Positions 10,473-20,690 of a stretch of DNA of 32,290 nt are shown one piece after another. The DNA is taken from assembly GCA_017554385.1 (NCBI GenBank), contig JAFZIL010000064.1, positions 1 to 32,290 of the forward strand, read 5' to 3'. Under the pieces are notes generated by a model, which worked only from the letters and a program-made list of their open reading frames with translations, had not been told where the DNA came from and ran no database searches. The DNA comes from Prevotella sp. (GTDB lineage: Bacteria; Bacteroidota; Bacteroidia; Bacteroidales; Bacteroidaceae). Numbering within the stretch: position 1 is the first letter of the stretch; each line of letters starts with the position of its first letter. Both the position numbers and the translations under genes were made by a program.

Positions 10473-13304
10473 ATGGAACGAAAAACTATCTGGATCAATG
10501 GACGACGGGTGGCACTCGCTGTCTGTGGCCTGTTGATAGGGACGGCGATGCTACAGTCGTGTAAGGACGACGACGTGCTCACCGGCCAGCCATCGTGGCT
10601 GGGTAACTCTATCTACGAGCGGCTGCAGGATGAAGGCAAGTACACCACCACGCTACGCCTCATCGATGATTTGGACCTCAAGGAAGTGCTGGGCCACACC
10701 GGATCGAAGACGCTCTTCGCGGCCGATGATGATGCCTATGCCAAATGGTTCAAAAGCAACGACTGGGGCGTGACCAGCTACGAACAGCTGACCCTCGCCC
10801 AAAAGCGCATGCTGCTGAACAACTCGATGATCAACAATGCCTACCTCATCGAGCTGATGTCGAACGTGTCAGGTACACCCCCCGTAGAGGGCAAGGCCAT
10901 GCGCCGCGAGACAGCATCGAGCATCTACGACTCGGTCTACATCATGAAACCTTCGGAGATGCCCGATACCAAGGTATGGGAGAATTTCAAGTCGCGTGGC
11001 AAGAGCATCCCCATCTTCAAGGATGCCACGAGTGCACCGATGATTCACTTCCTTCCTGCCTTCATGTCGTACAACAAGATTACCGACGAGGACCTCACCA
11101 TATTGACGAACGGCCAGGCCACCTCGGCCAGCGAGGCGTGGGTGAACGGCAAAAAGGTTATCGAGCGTGATATCACCTGCAAGAACGGATATATTCAGAA
11201 GGTGGCTGACGTCATTGAGAGCAGCCCCAACATGGCCGAAATTATCCATCAGGATTCGCGCACCACGACATGGGCTCGTCTGCTTGACCGCTTCTCGGCT
11301 CCTTATTTCTATGCTACGGGCACGCGCGAGTACAATAGAATATATAATAACGAGGATTCCGTCTATATCCTGCGCTATTTCAGTTCACGTTCGTCAGAAT
11401 CGTCGTTGAGCAAGAACACGAATTTTGACCGTCTTCCCGGCGAGACGAATGGCCACTCAATGCTGCGTTTCGACCCAGGATGGAACCAGTACACCTACAA
11501 CAACACCATGGACTACGACCTACACTACGACGCAGGTGCCATGATCGTTCCTACAGACGAGGCAGTAGAGGAGTGGTGGAGCGACCAGGGCAAGGACTTG
11601 CAGGACGAGTATCATTCCATGGACTCCATTCCCGAAGCCACGCTGAGTAAGCTGATCAACGTGAACATGCTCGACGTGTTCACGGCAGCAGTACCTTCGA
11701 AGTTCGGCACCGTGCTCAACGACGCCAAGGAAGTGTTGGGTATCAAGAAGGAGAATGTGGTACAATGCTACATGGGCTGCAACGGTGTGGTCTATGTGGT
11801 GAACAAGGTATTCACACCTGCCGAGTATTCGTCGGTGGCCTATCCCGCACTGGCTCACGAATCGACGATGAACGTTATCTACTGGGTCATCGATCAGCGT
11901 AACTTCCTGCCTTATCTGCTCTCCATGGACTCGAAGTACGCACTGATACTGCCCAACAACAATGCCATGCTCATGTATCTCGATCCTGCTTCTTATGGAG
12001 AAGTGGATAAGAAGAACGGTGCCGAGGCTCCCAACGTCGTGGAGTTTGTCTACGACAGGAAGAAAGGAATATCAGAGCGTGTGCAGGCTGCCAGCTACGA
12101 TACCAATGTCGACGAAAACGGTAATATCGTCAAGACTGGAAGCGTGGTGAAGGGCCAGCTGACGAGTGATGTCATTAATGCCATGGTCGAAGACATGATG
12201 AACCAGCTGATCATCGTGCTGGCCGACAAGACGAAGAACCTCGACGACTATGTCGATGCCGGCTACACCATGTTCAAGACCAAGGGCGGCACGATGCTGC
12301 GCATCACACGTGGTGACGACGGAAGACTGAACATACAGGGTGGCTGGCAGATGGAATATGGCCGCAAAGAACCAGTCGTAGAGTCGTTTACGAAGGTTAA
12401 CGGACGCTCGTATTTGCTGGATTCGCAGATGCCTCTCTCCACGAAGAAGTCGCTCTACATGACGCTGCTGGAGCACGACGAGTATTCGGGCTTCAAAAAA
12501 CTGTTGAACAACGACTTCAGCGACCTGCTCGCGGTGACGCTGAACAACAAGTACAATTCATTGAAAATAGGTGAGAATAATTTGAATATGCGCCTGTTCG
12601 ACAACTATAACTACACCGTATTCATTCCTTCGACCCAGGCCATCGAAGACCTGCAGGCCAAGAAGCTCCTGCCCAACTGGCAAGAACTGGAAAGAGGAAA
12701 GTACGATGAAAAGAAATACATCGATCCCACTGTCGACAGCATCTGTATCGCAGAGAACTGGTATCCTGCTGATGCCGACGACGAAATGAAGAAGGACATC
12801 AGGGCCGATGTGGTGAGCTGTATGAGAAGCGTTGTCACTGACTTCGTACGCTACCACGTCATGGACCGCAGCGTGGCCATCGGCATGGCTCCCGAGGCCA
12901 ACAGCCAGGGCAATTTCTACGAGTCGATGAAGCGTAATCCTGAGACGGGCCGCTTCTTCCGCCTTGAGGTGGAGTTCGACCAGAAGAACCTCACGGTGAA
13001 GGACATCGTGGGCAACACCCGTTCAGTGAAACCCGTCGAAGGTCTTTATAATAATATCTGCCGGGAGTACTGGTTCAAGAACTACGGAACCAACAATGCC
13101 ACCATCTACATGGCCAGCAGTGCCGTTTCCCATCTCATCGACCAGCCGCTCTACTACGGTTATACCTATCCTGACGAGGATGGCGACCTGAACTATGATG
13201 GTGTCAAAGACGACAAGGACAAGAATCTCAGGGGTAAAACCGTTGAGATGCGTCCCTGGCGCGAGATAGTGAGAGAAGCCCTCGTAAAGTACAAGAAGAA
13301 TTAA
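10473..13304 (+). CDS. FAS1 (fasciclin)-domain surface lipoprotein, four FAS1-like modules
   Basis: This 943-residue protein has a lipoprotein signal ending AMLQSC, with the lipidated cysteine at residue 30. It is followed by KDDD, which fits the Bacteroidetes surface-export signal (K followed by acidic residues), so it probably faces outward. Four divergent FAS1-like modules can be traced at about 40-245, 250-450, 465-670 and 675-905. They are marked by the TLFAADDDAY, MIVPTDEAV, ALILPNNNAM and TVFIPSTQAI lines, each preceded by a helix of the type 'L...LDL...L', and several have large insertions. Near the C-terminus a DLNYDGVKDDKD loop fits a 12-residue EF-hand/dockerin calcium site. FAS1 domains mediate adhesion or ligand binding elsewhere; the ligand is unknown here. 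It is the first gene of a seven-gene unit, 7 nt before the SusC gene. Confidence 0.85.
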   Translation: MERKTIWINGRRVALAVCGLLIGTAMLQSCKDDDVLTGQPSWLGNSIYERLQDEGKYTTTLRLIDDLDLKEVLGHTGSKTLFAADDDAYAKWFKSNDWGVTSYEQLTLAQKRMLLNNSMINNAYLIELMSNVSGTPPVEGKAMRRETASSIYDSVYIMKPSEMPDTKVWENFKSRGKSIPIFKDATSAPMIHFLPAFMSYNKITDEDLTILTNGQATSASEAWVNGKKVIERDITCKNGYIQKVADVIESSPNMAEIIHQDSRTTTWARLLDRFSAPYFYATGTREYNRIYNNEDSVYILRYFSSRSSESSLSKNTNFDRLPGETNGHSMLRFDPGWNQYTYNNTMDYDLHYDAGAMIVPTDEAVEEWWSDQGKDLQDEYHSMDSIPEATLSKLINVNMLDVFTAAVPSKFGTVLNDAKEVLGIKKENVVQCYMGCNGVVYVVNKVFTPAEYSSVAYPALAHESTMNVIYWVIDQRNFLPYLLSMDSKYALILPNNNAMLMYLDPASYGEVDKKNGAEAPNVVEFVYDRKKGISERVQAASYDTNVDENGNIVKTGSVVKGQLTSDVINAMVEDMMNQLIIVLADKTKNLDDYVDAGYTMFKTKGGTMLRITRGDDGRLNIQGGWQMEYGRKEPVVESFTKVNGRSYLLDSQMPLSTKKSLYMTLLEHDEYSGFKKLLNNDFSDLLAVTLNNKYNSLKIGENNLNMRLFDNYNYTVFIPSTQAIEDLQAKKLLPNWQELERGKYDEKKYIDPTVDSICIAENWYPADADDEMKKDIRADVVSCMRSVVTDFVRYHVMDRSVAIGMAPEANSQGNFYESMKRNPETGRFFRLEVEFDQKNLTVKDIVGNTRSVKPVEGLYNNICREYWFKNYGTNNATIYMASSAVSHLIDQPLYYGYTYPDEDGDLNYDGVKDDKDKNLRGKTVEMRPWREIVREALVKYKKN

Positions 13305-13311
13305 TGCGACT

Positions 13312-16300
13312 ATGAAAATACTGAAATCCATCATCATCATGCTGGCACTGATGCTCACCACACAGCTCAGTGCGCAGACCATCACGTCGGTTCATGGTAC
13401 CGTGAGCGACGACATGGGCCCGCTGATGGGAGCCACCGTCTGCGAAATCGACGGAACGGGGCGTATCATCAACTCGGCCGTGACCGACCTGAACGGTAAC
13501 TTCACCATGAAGGTGAAGAACCAGAAGGACAAGATCCGATTCACCTACGTGGGTATGAAGGCACAGATACTACCCATCACAAAGACCACGTTCAACATCA
13601 ACATGGCCTCGGCCACACAAATCAAGGAGGTGGTGGTGAAATCGAAGAAGCGTATGCAGGGTAATGCACTACCCATCCCCGAGCGTGAGATATCGTATGC
13701 CACGCAGACCATCTCGATGAAAGAGTTCGAAGGTCTGGGCATTACCTCGGTCGATGAGGCCCTGCAGGGCCGTATCGCCGGTCTCGACATCATTGGAAAC
13801 TCGGGTGACCTGGGCTCCGGCTCGACCATGCGTCTGCGCGGTGCCTCGTCGCTATCCAGTCTCACCGACTCGAATCCACTCATTGTCGTCGACGGTAACA
13901 TCCGCGAGGTGAACCTGAGCGACTTCGACCTGGCTGGTGCCAACAACGAGAAGTTTGCCGAACTGCTGAACATCAACCCCGAGGACATCGCATCGATCAC
14001 GGTGCTGAAGGATGCCGCCGCCACGGCCGTCTACGGTTCACAAGGCGGTAACGGTGTCATCGAGCTGACCACGAAGCGTGGTGTGCGCGGCAAGCCGAAG
14101 CTCACCTACTCGCTGAAGCTCACCGGCACCTATCAGCCGAAAGGCTATGACCTGCTGAACGGTGATGACTACACGATGATGCTGAAGGAGGCCTACTTCA
14201 ATCCCTCGCAGGACGACAACGCCTCGAACATCGACGAGCTGAACTATCTTGGTGCAGCCGACGACTTCGCCGACTGGCGTCAGTACCGTGCCAATACCGA
14301 CTGGCGCGACGAGGTGACTCAATGGGGTCTGCGCCAGAACCACTACGTGACCATCTCGGGTGGTGGTGAGAAGGCTTCGTTCCGTATCGGTGGAGGTTTC
14401 GACCATGAGACGGGTACGATGATCAAGCAGAAGCTGAACCGCTTCTCGACGCGTGTGGCACTGGACTACAACGTCTCTGACCGCATCCGCGTATCGACCA
14501 ACTTCGCCCTGACCTACACGAAGAACGAGATGAACTACGACGGTCTGTTAGGCATCGCACAGAAGAAGATGCCGAACATGAGCATCTACGAGAAAGACCC
14601 CGACACCAACGAGGACACCGACGTTTACTACACCATGCCTCGCGTGGGCATCTACGCTGGCTCGAACGTCTTCAAGGACGACCAGCGTAACTACGTGAAT
14701 CCTGTGGCTTCGGCCAATCTGGCACGCAACGACCGTCGTACCTACGACATGAGTCCTGAGCTGGTCATCAACTACCAGCTGCTGGGCACCGACGCCGACC
14801 ATACCCAGTTGAACTGGCGCGGTAGCGTCTATATGAACATTTTCAACCAGTACGATGACAAGTTCTATCCTTGGGAGTTGAATCCTATTATATATAATAA
14901 TGGTGTGAACGTGGCCTACAACGGCTCGTCGAAGAGCGTGTCGTTCAACACCAAGCAGACCCTTACCTTCATCCCGGCCTTTACGAACAAGGACCACTCG
15001 ATGATGGTACTCGGACGCTTCGAGCTGACCAGCGGATCGAGCAACGGACAGTCGACCAACGCCAACGGACTGGCTACGGGAGTGGAAAGCCCCTCGGCTG
15101 GTGGTCTGAACTACAGCCCCGGCTCGTGGTATAACCAGTGGCGCTCTATGTACTATACCTTCTCGACCCACTACGCCTATAAGGAGCGCTACATTGCCGA
15201 CTTCACAGTGCGTGCCGACGGTACGACGAAGTTCGGTCCGGGCAACCGCTGGGGTTACTTCCCCTCGGTGTCGCTGAAATGGATTGTCAGCGACGAGCCT
15301 TGGTTCGAGAAGCTGAAGCCTACTATCTCCATGCTCGCCTTCCGCCCGTCGTGGGGTCTCGTGGGTAACCAGCCCAACCAAAACTACCTGTACACGTCGA
15401 AATACGGCACCACGAGCATGTACATGGACATGAGCGCCATGGCTCCGCTGAACATCCGACTCACCGACCTGAAGTGGCAGAAGCAGTCCAGCTTCAACGG
15501 CGGTATCGACATTCACTTCTTCGACGAGCGCCTGAAGCTGACCATCGAGGGCTATGTGGCCACGATTACCGACATGCTCATGGCCAATCCACGCATTCCC
15601 TCGAATGTTGGTTTCGCTACACTGCCCTATATCAACGACGGTAAGATGCGTAACATGGGTTGGGAGTTCCATATCAACACCGAGAAACTCATCAAGTCCG
15701 GTAAGTTCTATATGGACGTGAACGCCAACTTCGGTAACAACCGCAATGAGATCTTAGAGATGAACGAGTACATCCTTGACGGACTGAACTCGGTCTACGG
15801 CTATGAGAACGGCGAATGGCTGCGTCGCGTGCAACTGCACAATCCGTTTGGTGCCATCTACGGTTTCAAGTACAAGGGCGTCTATACACACAACTACAAC
15901 ACGTTCGTCAACCTGAATCTCTCTGACGAGCAGTATAAGCAGTTTGTCGAAGGAACGCTGCCCGACGAGTGGTATGCCGAGCACGGATGGGCCAAGCAGC
16001 CCTACAGTGCACCAGTGGCTACTAATGCCGACGGTAGCCTGATTCGCGATGCCAACGGCAATCCGTTGCGCATGATGTACGATTATACCAACCCTGGTAC
16101 AGGCCGCAATGGTAAGAACTACCGGTTCAACGGTGGTGATGCCATCTACGAGGATGCCAACAACGACGGTAACATCAATGCATTGGATATCTGTTACCTC
16201 GGCTCGTCGCTGCCGAAGCTGACCGGTGGTTTCGGTTTTGCGTTCAACTATGGCGACTGGCGCCTGAATACGCAGTTCACCTACCGCGTGGGCAACAAGA

Positions 16301-16707
16301 TCCTGAACATGTCGCGTCTGAACCTGGAGTCGATGCTCTACAACGACAACCAGGCACAGGCCGTGAACTACCGCTGGCGTAAGGAGAGCGACGTGACCAC
16401 CATTCCACGTGCTATGCACGGAAAGAATGCTGCCTACAACTCGCTCGTCAGCGACCGTTATGTTGAGGATGGCTCCTACCTGCGTATGAGCTACGCACAG
16501 CTTTCGTATTCTATTAAGAAGAAGTATCTGACTTGGATCGGACTGAACCGTATTTCGCTCTATGCGTCGATCAACAACCCGTTCGTCATCACGAAGTACT
16601 CGGGTGTTGACCCCGATATCTCGCAGGGCGGCTACGACCCGGCCATCGATAATGCCCAGACACCGCGTTCACGCTCGTATACACTGGGTGTGACGGTTGA
16701 CTTCTAA
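13312..16707 (+). CDS. SusC/RagA-family TonB-linked outer-membrane transporter (first)
   Basis: This 1131-residue protein forms the outer-membrane barrel of a SusCD importer, driven by TonB. It has a signal peptide (1-21, ending LSA), then a carboxypeptidase-like regulatory domain at about 25-105 (VHGTVSDDMGPLMGATV...TDLNGNFTM). A plug domain follows at about 136-256, with LQGRIAGLDI, RLRGASSL, PLIVVDGN, ITVLKDAAATAVYGSQGGNGVI and TTKRG, all hallmark SusC lines. The barrel ends in an aromatic residue (GVTVDF). IYEDANNDGNINALDICYLG is the calcium-loop-like line common in SusC barrels. The gene starts 7 nt after the FAS1 gene and is followed by its SusD partner 34 nt later. The substrate is not evident; no degradative enzyme is linked. 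Confidence 0.97.
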   Translation: MKILKSIIIMLALMLTTQLSAQTITSVHGTVSDDMGPLMGATVCEIDGTGRIINSAVTDLNGNFTMKVKNQKDKIRFTYVGMKAQILPITKTTFNINMASATQIKEVVVKSKKRMQGNALPIPEREISYATQTISMKEFEGLGITSVDEALQGRIAGLDIIGNSGDLGSGSTMRLRGASSLSSLTDSNPLIVVDGNIREVNLSDFDLAGANNEKFAELLNINPEDIASITVLKDAAATAVYGSQGGNGVIELTTKRGVRGKPKLTYSLKLTGTYQPKGYDLLNGDDYTMMLKEAYFNPSQDDNASNIDELNYLGAADDFADWRQYRANTDWRDEVTQWGLRQNHYVTISGGGEKASFRIGGGFDHETGTMIKQKLNRFSTRVALDYNVSDRIRVSTNFALTYTKNEMNYDGLLGIAQKKMPNMSIYEKDPDTNEDTDVYYTMPRVGIYAGSNVFKDDQRNYVNPVASANLARNDRRTYDMSPELVINYQLLGTDADHTQLNWRGSVYMNIFNQYDDKFYPWELNPIIYNNGVNVAYNGSSKSVSFNTKQTLTFIPAFTNKDHSMMVLGRFELTSGSSNGQSTNANGLATGVESPSAGGLNYSPGSWYNQWRSMYYTFSTHYAYKERYIADFTVRADGTTKFGPGNRWGYFPSVSLKWIVSDEPWFEKLKPTISMLAFRPSWGLVGNQPNQNYLYTSKYGTTSMYMDMSAMAPLNIRLTDLKWQKQSSFNGGIDIHFFDERLKLTIEGYVATITDMLMANPRIPSNVGFATLPYINDGKMRNMGWEFHINTEKLIKSGKFYMDVNANFGNNRNEILEMNEYILDGLNSVYGYENGEWLRRVQLHNPFGAIYGFKYKGVYTHNYNTFVNLNLSDEQYKQFVEGTLPDEWYAEHGWAKQPYSAPVATNADGSLIRDANGNPLRMMYDYTNPGTGRNGKNYRFNGGDAIYEDANNDGNINALDICYLGSSLPKLTGGFGFAFNYGDWRLNTQFTYRVGNKILNMSRLNLESMLYNDNQAQAVNYRWRKESDVTTIPRAMHGKNAAYNSLVSDRYVEDGSYLRMSYAQLSYSIKKKYLTWIGLNRISLYASINNPFVITKYSGVDPDISQGGYDPAIDNAQTPRSRSYTLGVTVDF

Positions 16708-16741
16708 GGAATTGAAAATTGATAATTGAAAATTTAGAATT
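16708..16741 (+). promoter_or_regulatory. AT-rich repeated leader before the first SusD gene
   Basis: The 16-nt core GATAATTGAAAATTTA (16721-16736) ends 5 nt before the ATG, where a ribosome-binding site would sit. The same core recurs at 18524, 20663 and 25910 before the other lipoprotein genes, but not before the SusC genes. Confidence 0.6.
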
Positions 16742-18514
16742 ATGATTACCAAATATATCAAAAAGGCAGCGAAGGGAGTAACCTACATGTTGCTCTACTT
16801 CTCTACTCCCCTGCTCCTCATTTCCTGCTCCGACTTCCTCGAGATTAAGTCGACAAGTGAAATCGTGCTGGAGGACTTCTGGAACGAGAAGGCCGACGTA
16901 GACAATATCGTGGCAGGCTGCTACTCGCGCCTACAGAGCGACGACGTGATGTGCCGCATGATTGTATGGGGCGAGGCTCGAAGCGAAAATGTGAAGAACG
17001 GTAGTGGCAACGATGGTGCCGACTACGACGGAAACTTGGAGAATGTGCTCAAGGAGAACATCACCTTCAAGAACACCTATGCTACCTGGGACGGCTTCTA
17101 CACCGTCATCAACCGTTGTAACACCGTACTGAAATATGCGCCTGGTGTGGCTGAAAGCGACCCGGGCTACACACAGAGTGAGCTGCGTGCTACGCGTGCC
17201 GAGGTGTCGGCACTGCGCGACCTCTGCTACTTCTATCTGATACGCACGTTCCGCGACGTGCCCTATTCCACCGAGGCTTATACCGACGACAACCAGTTCA
17301 TGACACTTGAGCCCATGGATTTCTACCAAGTACTCGACAAGCTCATTGCCGACCTTGAAAGTATTCAGGACGATGCCATCGGACGCTATCCGGAAAATAA
17401 GAAGGAATATCAGACCGGACGTATCACCAAGTGCGCCATCTGGGCCATGCTCTGTGAGATGTATCTCTGGAAGGGCGACTACGACAATTGCATCAAGTAT
17501 GCCGACTTGGTCATTGAGGATAAGAAGGCACTGACCATTGAGCGTCGCAGCGACGGAGCCAGCCAGAGCAATAGCAACCGTACGAACGGTTTCCCGTTGG
17601 TGAATAATGGTACTTCGGGCTCCTTCGGTACTGCCTTCGGCCAGATTTTCGCTACAGGCAACAGTCAAGAGACTATTTTTGAACTGGTGTTTGACAGCGA
17701 CGCAGGCAATAGCCGCGTGGGTAACAGTGCTTGCGGACGCCTCTACGGACGTGATTTCCTGTCACCAGCAACTTGTGTGACCGACGACGTAGGCAAAGAG
17801 TCGGATCGTGTAATCTATGCCGAACGTAACAAGAAGGTGGATGCCCGCATCTACTGGAATACCAACAGCAATAAAAACACGTTCTGCAAATATGTTCATC
17901 GCACTGTGGGTATCGAGACTTCCGGTACTACCGTCACTACCATCAGCTATGGTTCGACTTACAACTACGAGAAGAAGAACAATGCTGACCATTACTACAA
18001 CAGCAGCAACTGGATTATCTATCGTCTGACCGACATCATGCTGCTCAAGGCTGAGGCCATCAGCCAGAAGCTGAGTGACGGTGCCGAGCAGGCAGATATC
18101 GATTACAACAAGCCGCTGCTGGCCGAAGCTTTCAATTTGGTGAATGCTGTGAACAAACGCTCCGTGTGCCAGCAGACCCTGACCGACACCCTTCGTGCTA
18201 TCGATTACAACACGAAGGATCGCATGCAAAAGCTCGTCATGCAGGAGCGCCAGCGTGAGCTGATGTATGAGGGCAAGCGCTGGTACGACCTCGTCCGTCA
18301 GTGTATGCGCGAAGACAACACACAGGCTGTGCTCGACGCCATGGGTAACCGCGACGGCATCAACTCACAGTATGTGAAGAATTTCTTCAGCGGCAGTGTA
18401 GGCAAGTATGCCATCTTCTGGCCTTACTATATTGAGGAGACGAAGGTGAGTCCGCCGTTGGCCAACCACCAGAATCCTGCCTTTGGCAGTGGTGAAGGCA
18501 ATATCTCCAAATAA
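16742..18514 (+). CDS. SusD/RagB-family surface nutrient-binding lipoprotein (first)
   Basis: This 590-residue lipoprotein is the partner lid of the preceding SusC barrel and captures substrate at the surface. The signal peptide ends LLLISC with the lipidated Cys29. SusD lines follow: FLEIKSTSEIVLEDFWN near the N-terminus, CYSRLQ, the TPR-like YLIRTFRDVPYS, MYLWKGDYDNCIKYAD, IIYRLTDIMLLKAEA, and the C-terminal RQRELMYEGKRWYDLVR. Its signal-peptide DNA is nearly identical to that of the FAS1 gene at 20691 over the first 38 nt or so, although the mature proteins are unrelated. It is in the same transcription unit as the genes on both sides (34 and 30 nt gaps). Confidence 0.96.
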   Translation: MITKYIKKAAKGVTYMLLYFSTPLLLISCSDFLEIKSTSEIVLEDFWNEKADVDNIVAGCYSRLQSDDVMCRMIVWGEARSENVKNGSGNDGADYDGNLENVLKENITFKNTYATWDGFYTVINRCNTVLKYAPGVAESDPGYTQSELRATRAEVSALRDLCYFYLIRTFRDVPYSTEAYTDDNQFMTLEPMDFYQVLDKLIADLESIQDDAIGRYPENKKEYQTGRITKCAIWAMLCEMYLWKGDYDNCIKYADLVIEDKKALTIERRSDGASQSNSNRTNGFPLVNNGTSGSFGTAFGQIFATGNSQETIFELVFDSDAGNSRVGNSACGRLYGRDFLSPATCVTDDVGKESDRVIYAERNKKVDARIYWNTNSNKNTFCKYVHRTVGIETSGTTVTTISYGSTYNYEKKNNADHYYNSSNWIIYRLTDIMLLKAEAISQKLSDGAEQADIDYNKPLLAEAFNLVNAVNKRSVCQQTLTDTLRAIDYNTKDRMQKLVMQERQRELMYEGKRWYDLVRQCMREDNTQAVLDAMGNRDGINSQYVKNFFSGSVGKYAIFWPYYIEETKVSPPLANHQNPAFGSGEGNISK

Positions 18515-18523
18515 TCGAAAACT

Positions 18524-18539
18524 GATAATTGAAAACTGA
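18524..18539 (+). promoter_or_regulatory. AT-rich repeated leader core before the 703-residue FAS1 gene
   Basis: GATAATTGAAAACTGA ends exactly 5 nt before the ATG at 18545, the same spacing as at 16721 and 25910. The whole gap is 30 nt (18515-18544). Confidence 0.55.
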
Positions 18540-18544
18540 ATATT

Positions 18545-20656
18545 ATGATTACTAAGAATATCAAAAGATTCCTCCTTGCCGTCACGGTGTGCTGTGGCTT
18601 TGTCACAGGACTCACTTCATGCTCCGACGAGCCTGACAGTGAGTACTTCTACACCTTCAACGGCGAGATGATGAGCGACTATCTCATCAATCGTCCGGAA
18701 TACAGTATGTTCACGGAGATCGTAGAACGGGCCAACCTGATGGACTTGCTGGCCACCTATGGCAAATACACCTGTTTTGCGCCCAACGACTCGGCCGTTA
18801 CCCTCTATCTGAAATCGCACAACATGCGTTCGGTGTCAGATCTGACCGATGCCGACTGCGATACCATTGCCCGCACCCATCTCGTGCCCAACATCTACTC
18901 CACGCTCGAGATGAATCAGACCAACCTGCCGACAGCCAACATGCAAGGGCGATACCTTGCCACTTCGGCTGACACCATCGACGGCCATCCCGTGATACGA
19001 ATCGAACAGACGGCGTATATTTATTATGAGCTGCAGAACGACTCCGTAGAAAATGGTATCATGCAGCCCGTGAGCAGAGTTATTGAGAAATCGAACAGCT
19101 CCGCTGCCGATATTCTGCGTCAGAACTCACGCATCAGCATCTTCTATGATGCACTTGTGGCTACTGGTGTTTACGATGACATTCTGTTGGTCGAGGATCC
19201 TGACTGGGATCCCAAGGAATATGGCAAGTACTACTATAAGAGCCACACCTGGAACGAGGTGGCGTGGGTGCCTGACACGAAGAAGTATGGCTTCACGCTG
19301 TTCATTGAGCCAGACTCCATTTATCAGGCCGAGTTCCAAAAGCGGGGAATCAGTACCGCTCAAGGCAATATGCGTGCCCTCTATGAACTGGCCTGCCAGC
19401 TCTACGACCCGGTATATCAAGATGATGTAAACGCTCCGGGCCACAGCTATGAAAACCTGACCGACAGCGTCAACCCGCTGCGCCGCTTCATTCAGTACCA
19501 CATCCTCAACCGTTACGTGCCCGGATCGAGCAGTCTTACGGCACTGATGATGACGGTGGCTGGTGTCAACGAGGCCTTCGGCTTTGAGGGCAAACTGGTC
19601 AACCCCGTGGACTGGTATACCACTTTGCTGCCCCATACGATGATTAAGGTTGAGCAGCTCACCATGGACAAGGACCGCGACGGCAACGACTGCCGCGGTA
19701 TTGACGGTGCCCACGTGGGCGGGCACTTCCTCAACCGCTGCTATGAGAAAGGCAACACCATTCGTGGTGCTCTGGTTGATTCGAAAATTGAGACCAATCC
19801 TACCCACGATGCCATCAATGGCCATTATTTCTATGTCGATGACATCGTGGCCTTCACGAAGACCGTGCAGGAGGTGGTACACAACACTCGTATCCGTATG
19901 GACTTCTCGGCCATCTTCCCCGAGGTGATGACCAACGACATGCGATTGAAGGGTAACCCGAGAGAGGATGATAATGCAGGTACTCCCGACGATGCATCAG
20001 TGCCCAAGAACGGACGAAACTATTATTTCCCCTTGGGATATCTCGACGGTGTGACGTTCACCAACTGTTACTGCGTGATGCGCCGTCCCCACATCAACTT
20101 CTGGTCGTGGCAGGGCGACGAGTGGAACCTCTTCGGAGACTACGACTTCACCTTCCGCATTCCGCCAGTGCCCTCCAGTGGCGAGTATCAGTTGCGACTG
20201 GGCTTCTGCGCCATTGAGACACGTGGTGTGATGCAGGTCTACTTTGATGGCGTGCCGCAGGGCATCCCCCTCGACATGACCAAGTTCTTGAATTCAGAGC
20301 TTTATATTGGTGACCGTTTCACCACTGATGAGACTGCTGCCACCTATGACAAGATGAGCGACGAGGATAAGGCTGAGGAGCAGAAGCTGCTGCGCAACCT
20401 CGGTGCTTACCGTGATGGAAGGTCACAGTATCATTTCGGCAACACGAAAAACTATTTCGTTGGTAACGAGCGTACTTATCGACGCATCCTCTGCCAGACC
20501 TATATCGATGCCACGAAGGATCATTACATACGTTTCCGCGTGGCTTCAGACGGTAAGCAAGGTAACAACAACGAGTTCATGCTCGACTTCTTCGAGATTG
20601 TGCCCAAGAGTGTCTACAGCGTTGATGGTGAAGGCGAAATGGAAGACGATCTGTAA
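18545..20656 (+). CDS. FAS1-domain surface lipoprotein with a C-terminal beta-sandwich-like domain
   Basis: This 703-residue protein has a lipoprotein signal ending GLTSC (Cys26) followed by SDEPDSE, an acidic stretch suited to surface export. The first FAS1 module is at about 35-185, with YTCFAPNDSAV and a helix before it. A second, more divergent module is at about 190-440 and includes FTLFIEPDS, FIQYHILNRYV and the closing HYFYVDDIVAF. Residues about 470-690 form a further domain rich in beta-strand patterns and aromatics (PHINFWSWQGDEWN, YDFTFRIPPVPSSGEYQLRLGF, VMQVYFDGVPQG), resembling a jelly-roll binding domain; its name is not certain to me. The gene sits between the first SusD and another FAS1 gene. 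Its signal peptide shares only the MITK start with its neighbours. Ligand unknown. Confidence 0.82.
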   Translation: MITKNIKRFLLAVTVCCGFVTGLTSCSDEPDSEYFYTFNGEMMSDYLINRPEYSMFTEIVERANLMDLLATYGKYTCFAPNDSAVTLYLKSHNMRSVSDLTDADCDTIARTHLVPNIYSTLEMNQTNLPTANMQGRYLATSADTIDGHPVIRIEQTAYIYYELQNDSVENGIMQPVSRVIEKSNSSAADILRQNSRISIFYDALVATGVYDDILLVEDPDWDPKEYGKYYYKSHTWNEVAWVPDTKKYGFTLFIEPDSIYQAEFQKRGISTAQGNMRALYELACQLYDPVYQDDVNAPGHSYENLTDSVNPLRRFIQYHILNRYVPGSSSLTALMMTVAGVNEAFGFEGKLVNPVDWYTTLLPHTMIKVEQLTMDKDRDGNDCRGIDGAHVGGHFLNRCYEKGNTIRGALVDSKIETNPTHDAINGHYFYVDDIVAFTKTVQEVVHNTRIRMDFSAIFPEVMTNDMRLKGNPREDDNAGTPDDASVPKNGRNYYFPLGYLDGVTFTNCYCVMRRPHINFWSWQGDEWNLFGDYDFTFRIPPVPSSGEYQLRLGFCAIETRGVMQVYFDGVPQGIPLDMTKFLNSELYIGDRFTTDETAATYDKMSDEDKAEEQKLLRNLGAYRDGRSQYHFGNTKNYFVGNERTYRRILCQTYIDATKDHYIRFRVASDGKQGNNNEFMLDFFEIVPKSVYSVDGEGEMEDDL

Positions 20657-20662
20657 ATTATT

Positions 20663-20678
20663 GATAATTGAGAATTGA
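20663..20678 (+). promoter_or_regulatory. AT-rich repeated leader core before the 634-residue FAS1 gene
   Basis: GATAATTGAGAATTGA matches the leader core of the other lipoprotein genes but lies 12 nt, not 5 nt, from the ATG at 20691. The 34-nt gap is almost entirely made of this repeat type. Confidence 0.55.
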
Positions 20679-20690
20679 AAATTGAGAACT

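Noticed and set aside
14548-15672. Minus-strand open frame of 374 codons opposite the first SusC gene
   Set aside because: It is a shadow of strongly biased codons in a conserved barrel protein; no start context or domain was found.
20682-20690. TTG start adding three residues to the 634-residue FAS1 protein
   Set aside because: The ATG at 20691 reproduces the MITKYIKKAAKGV start of the first SusD lipoprotein and gives the same Cys29 spacing.
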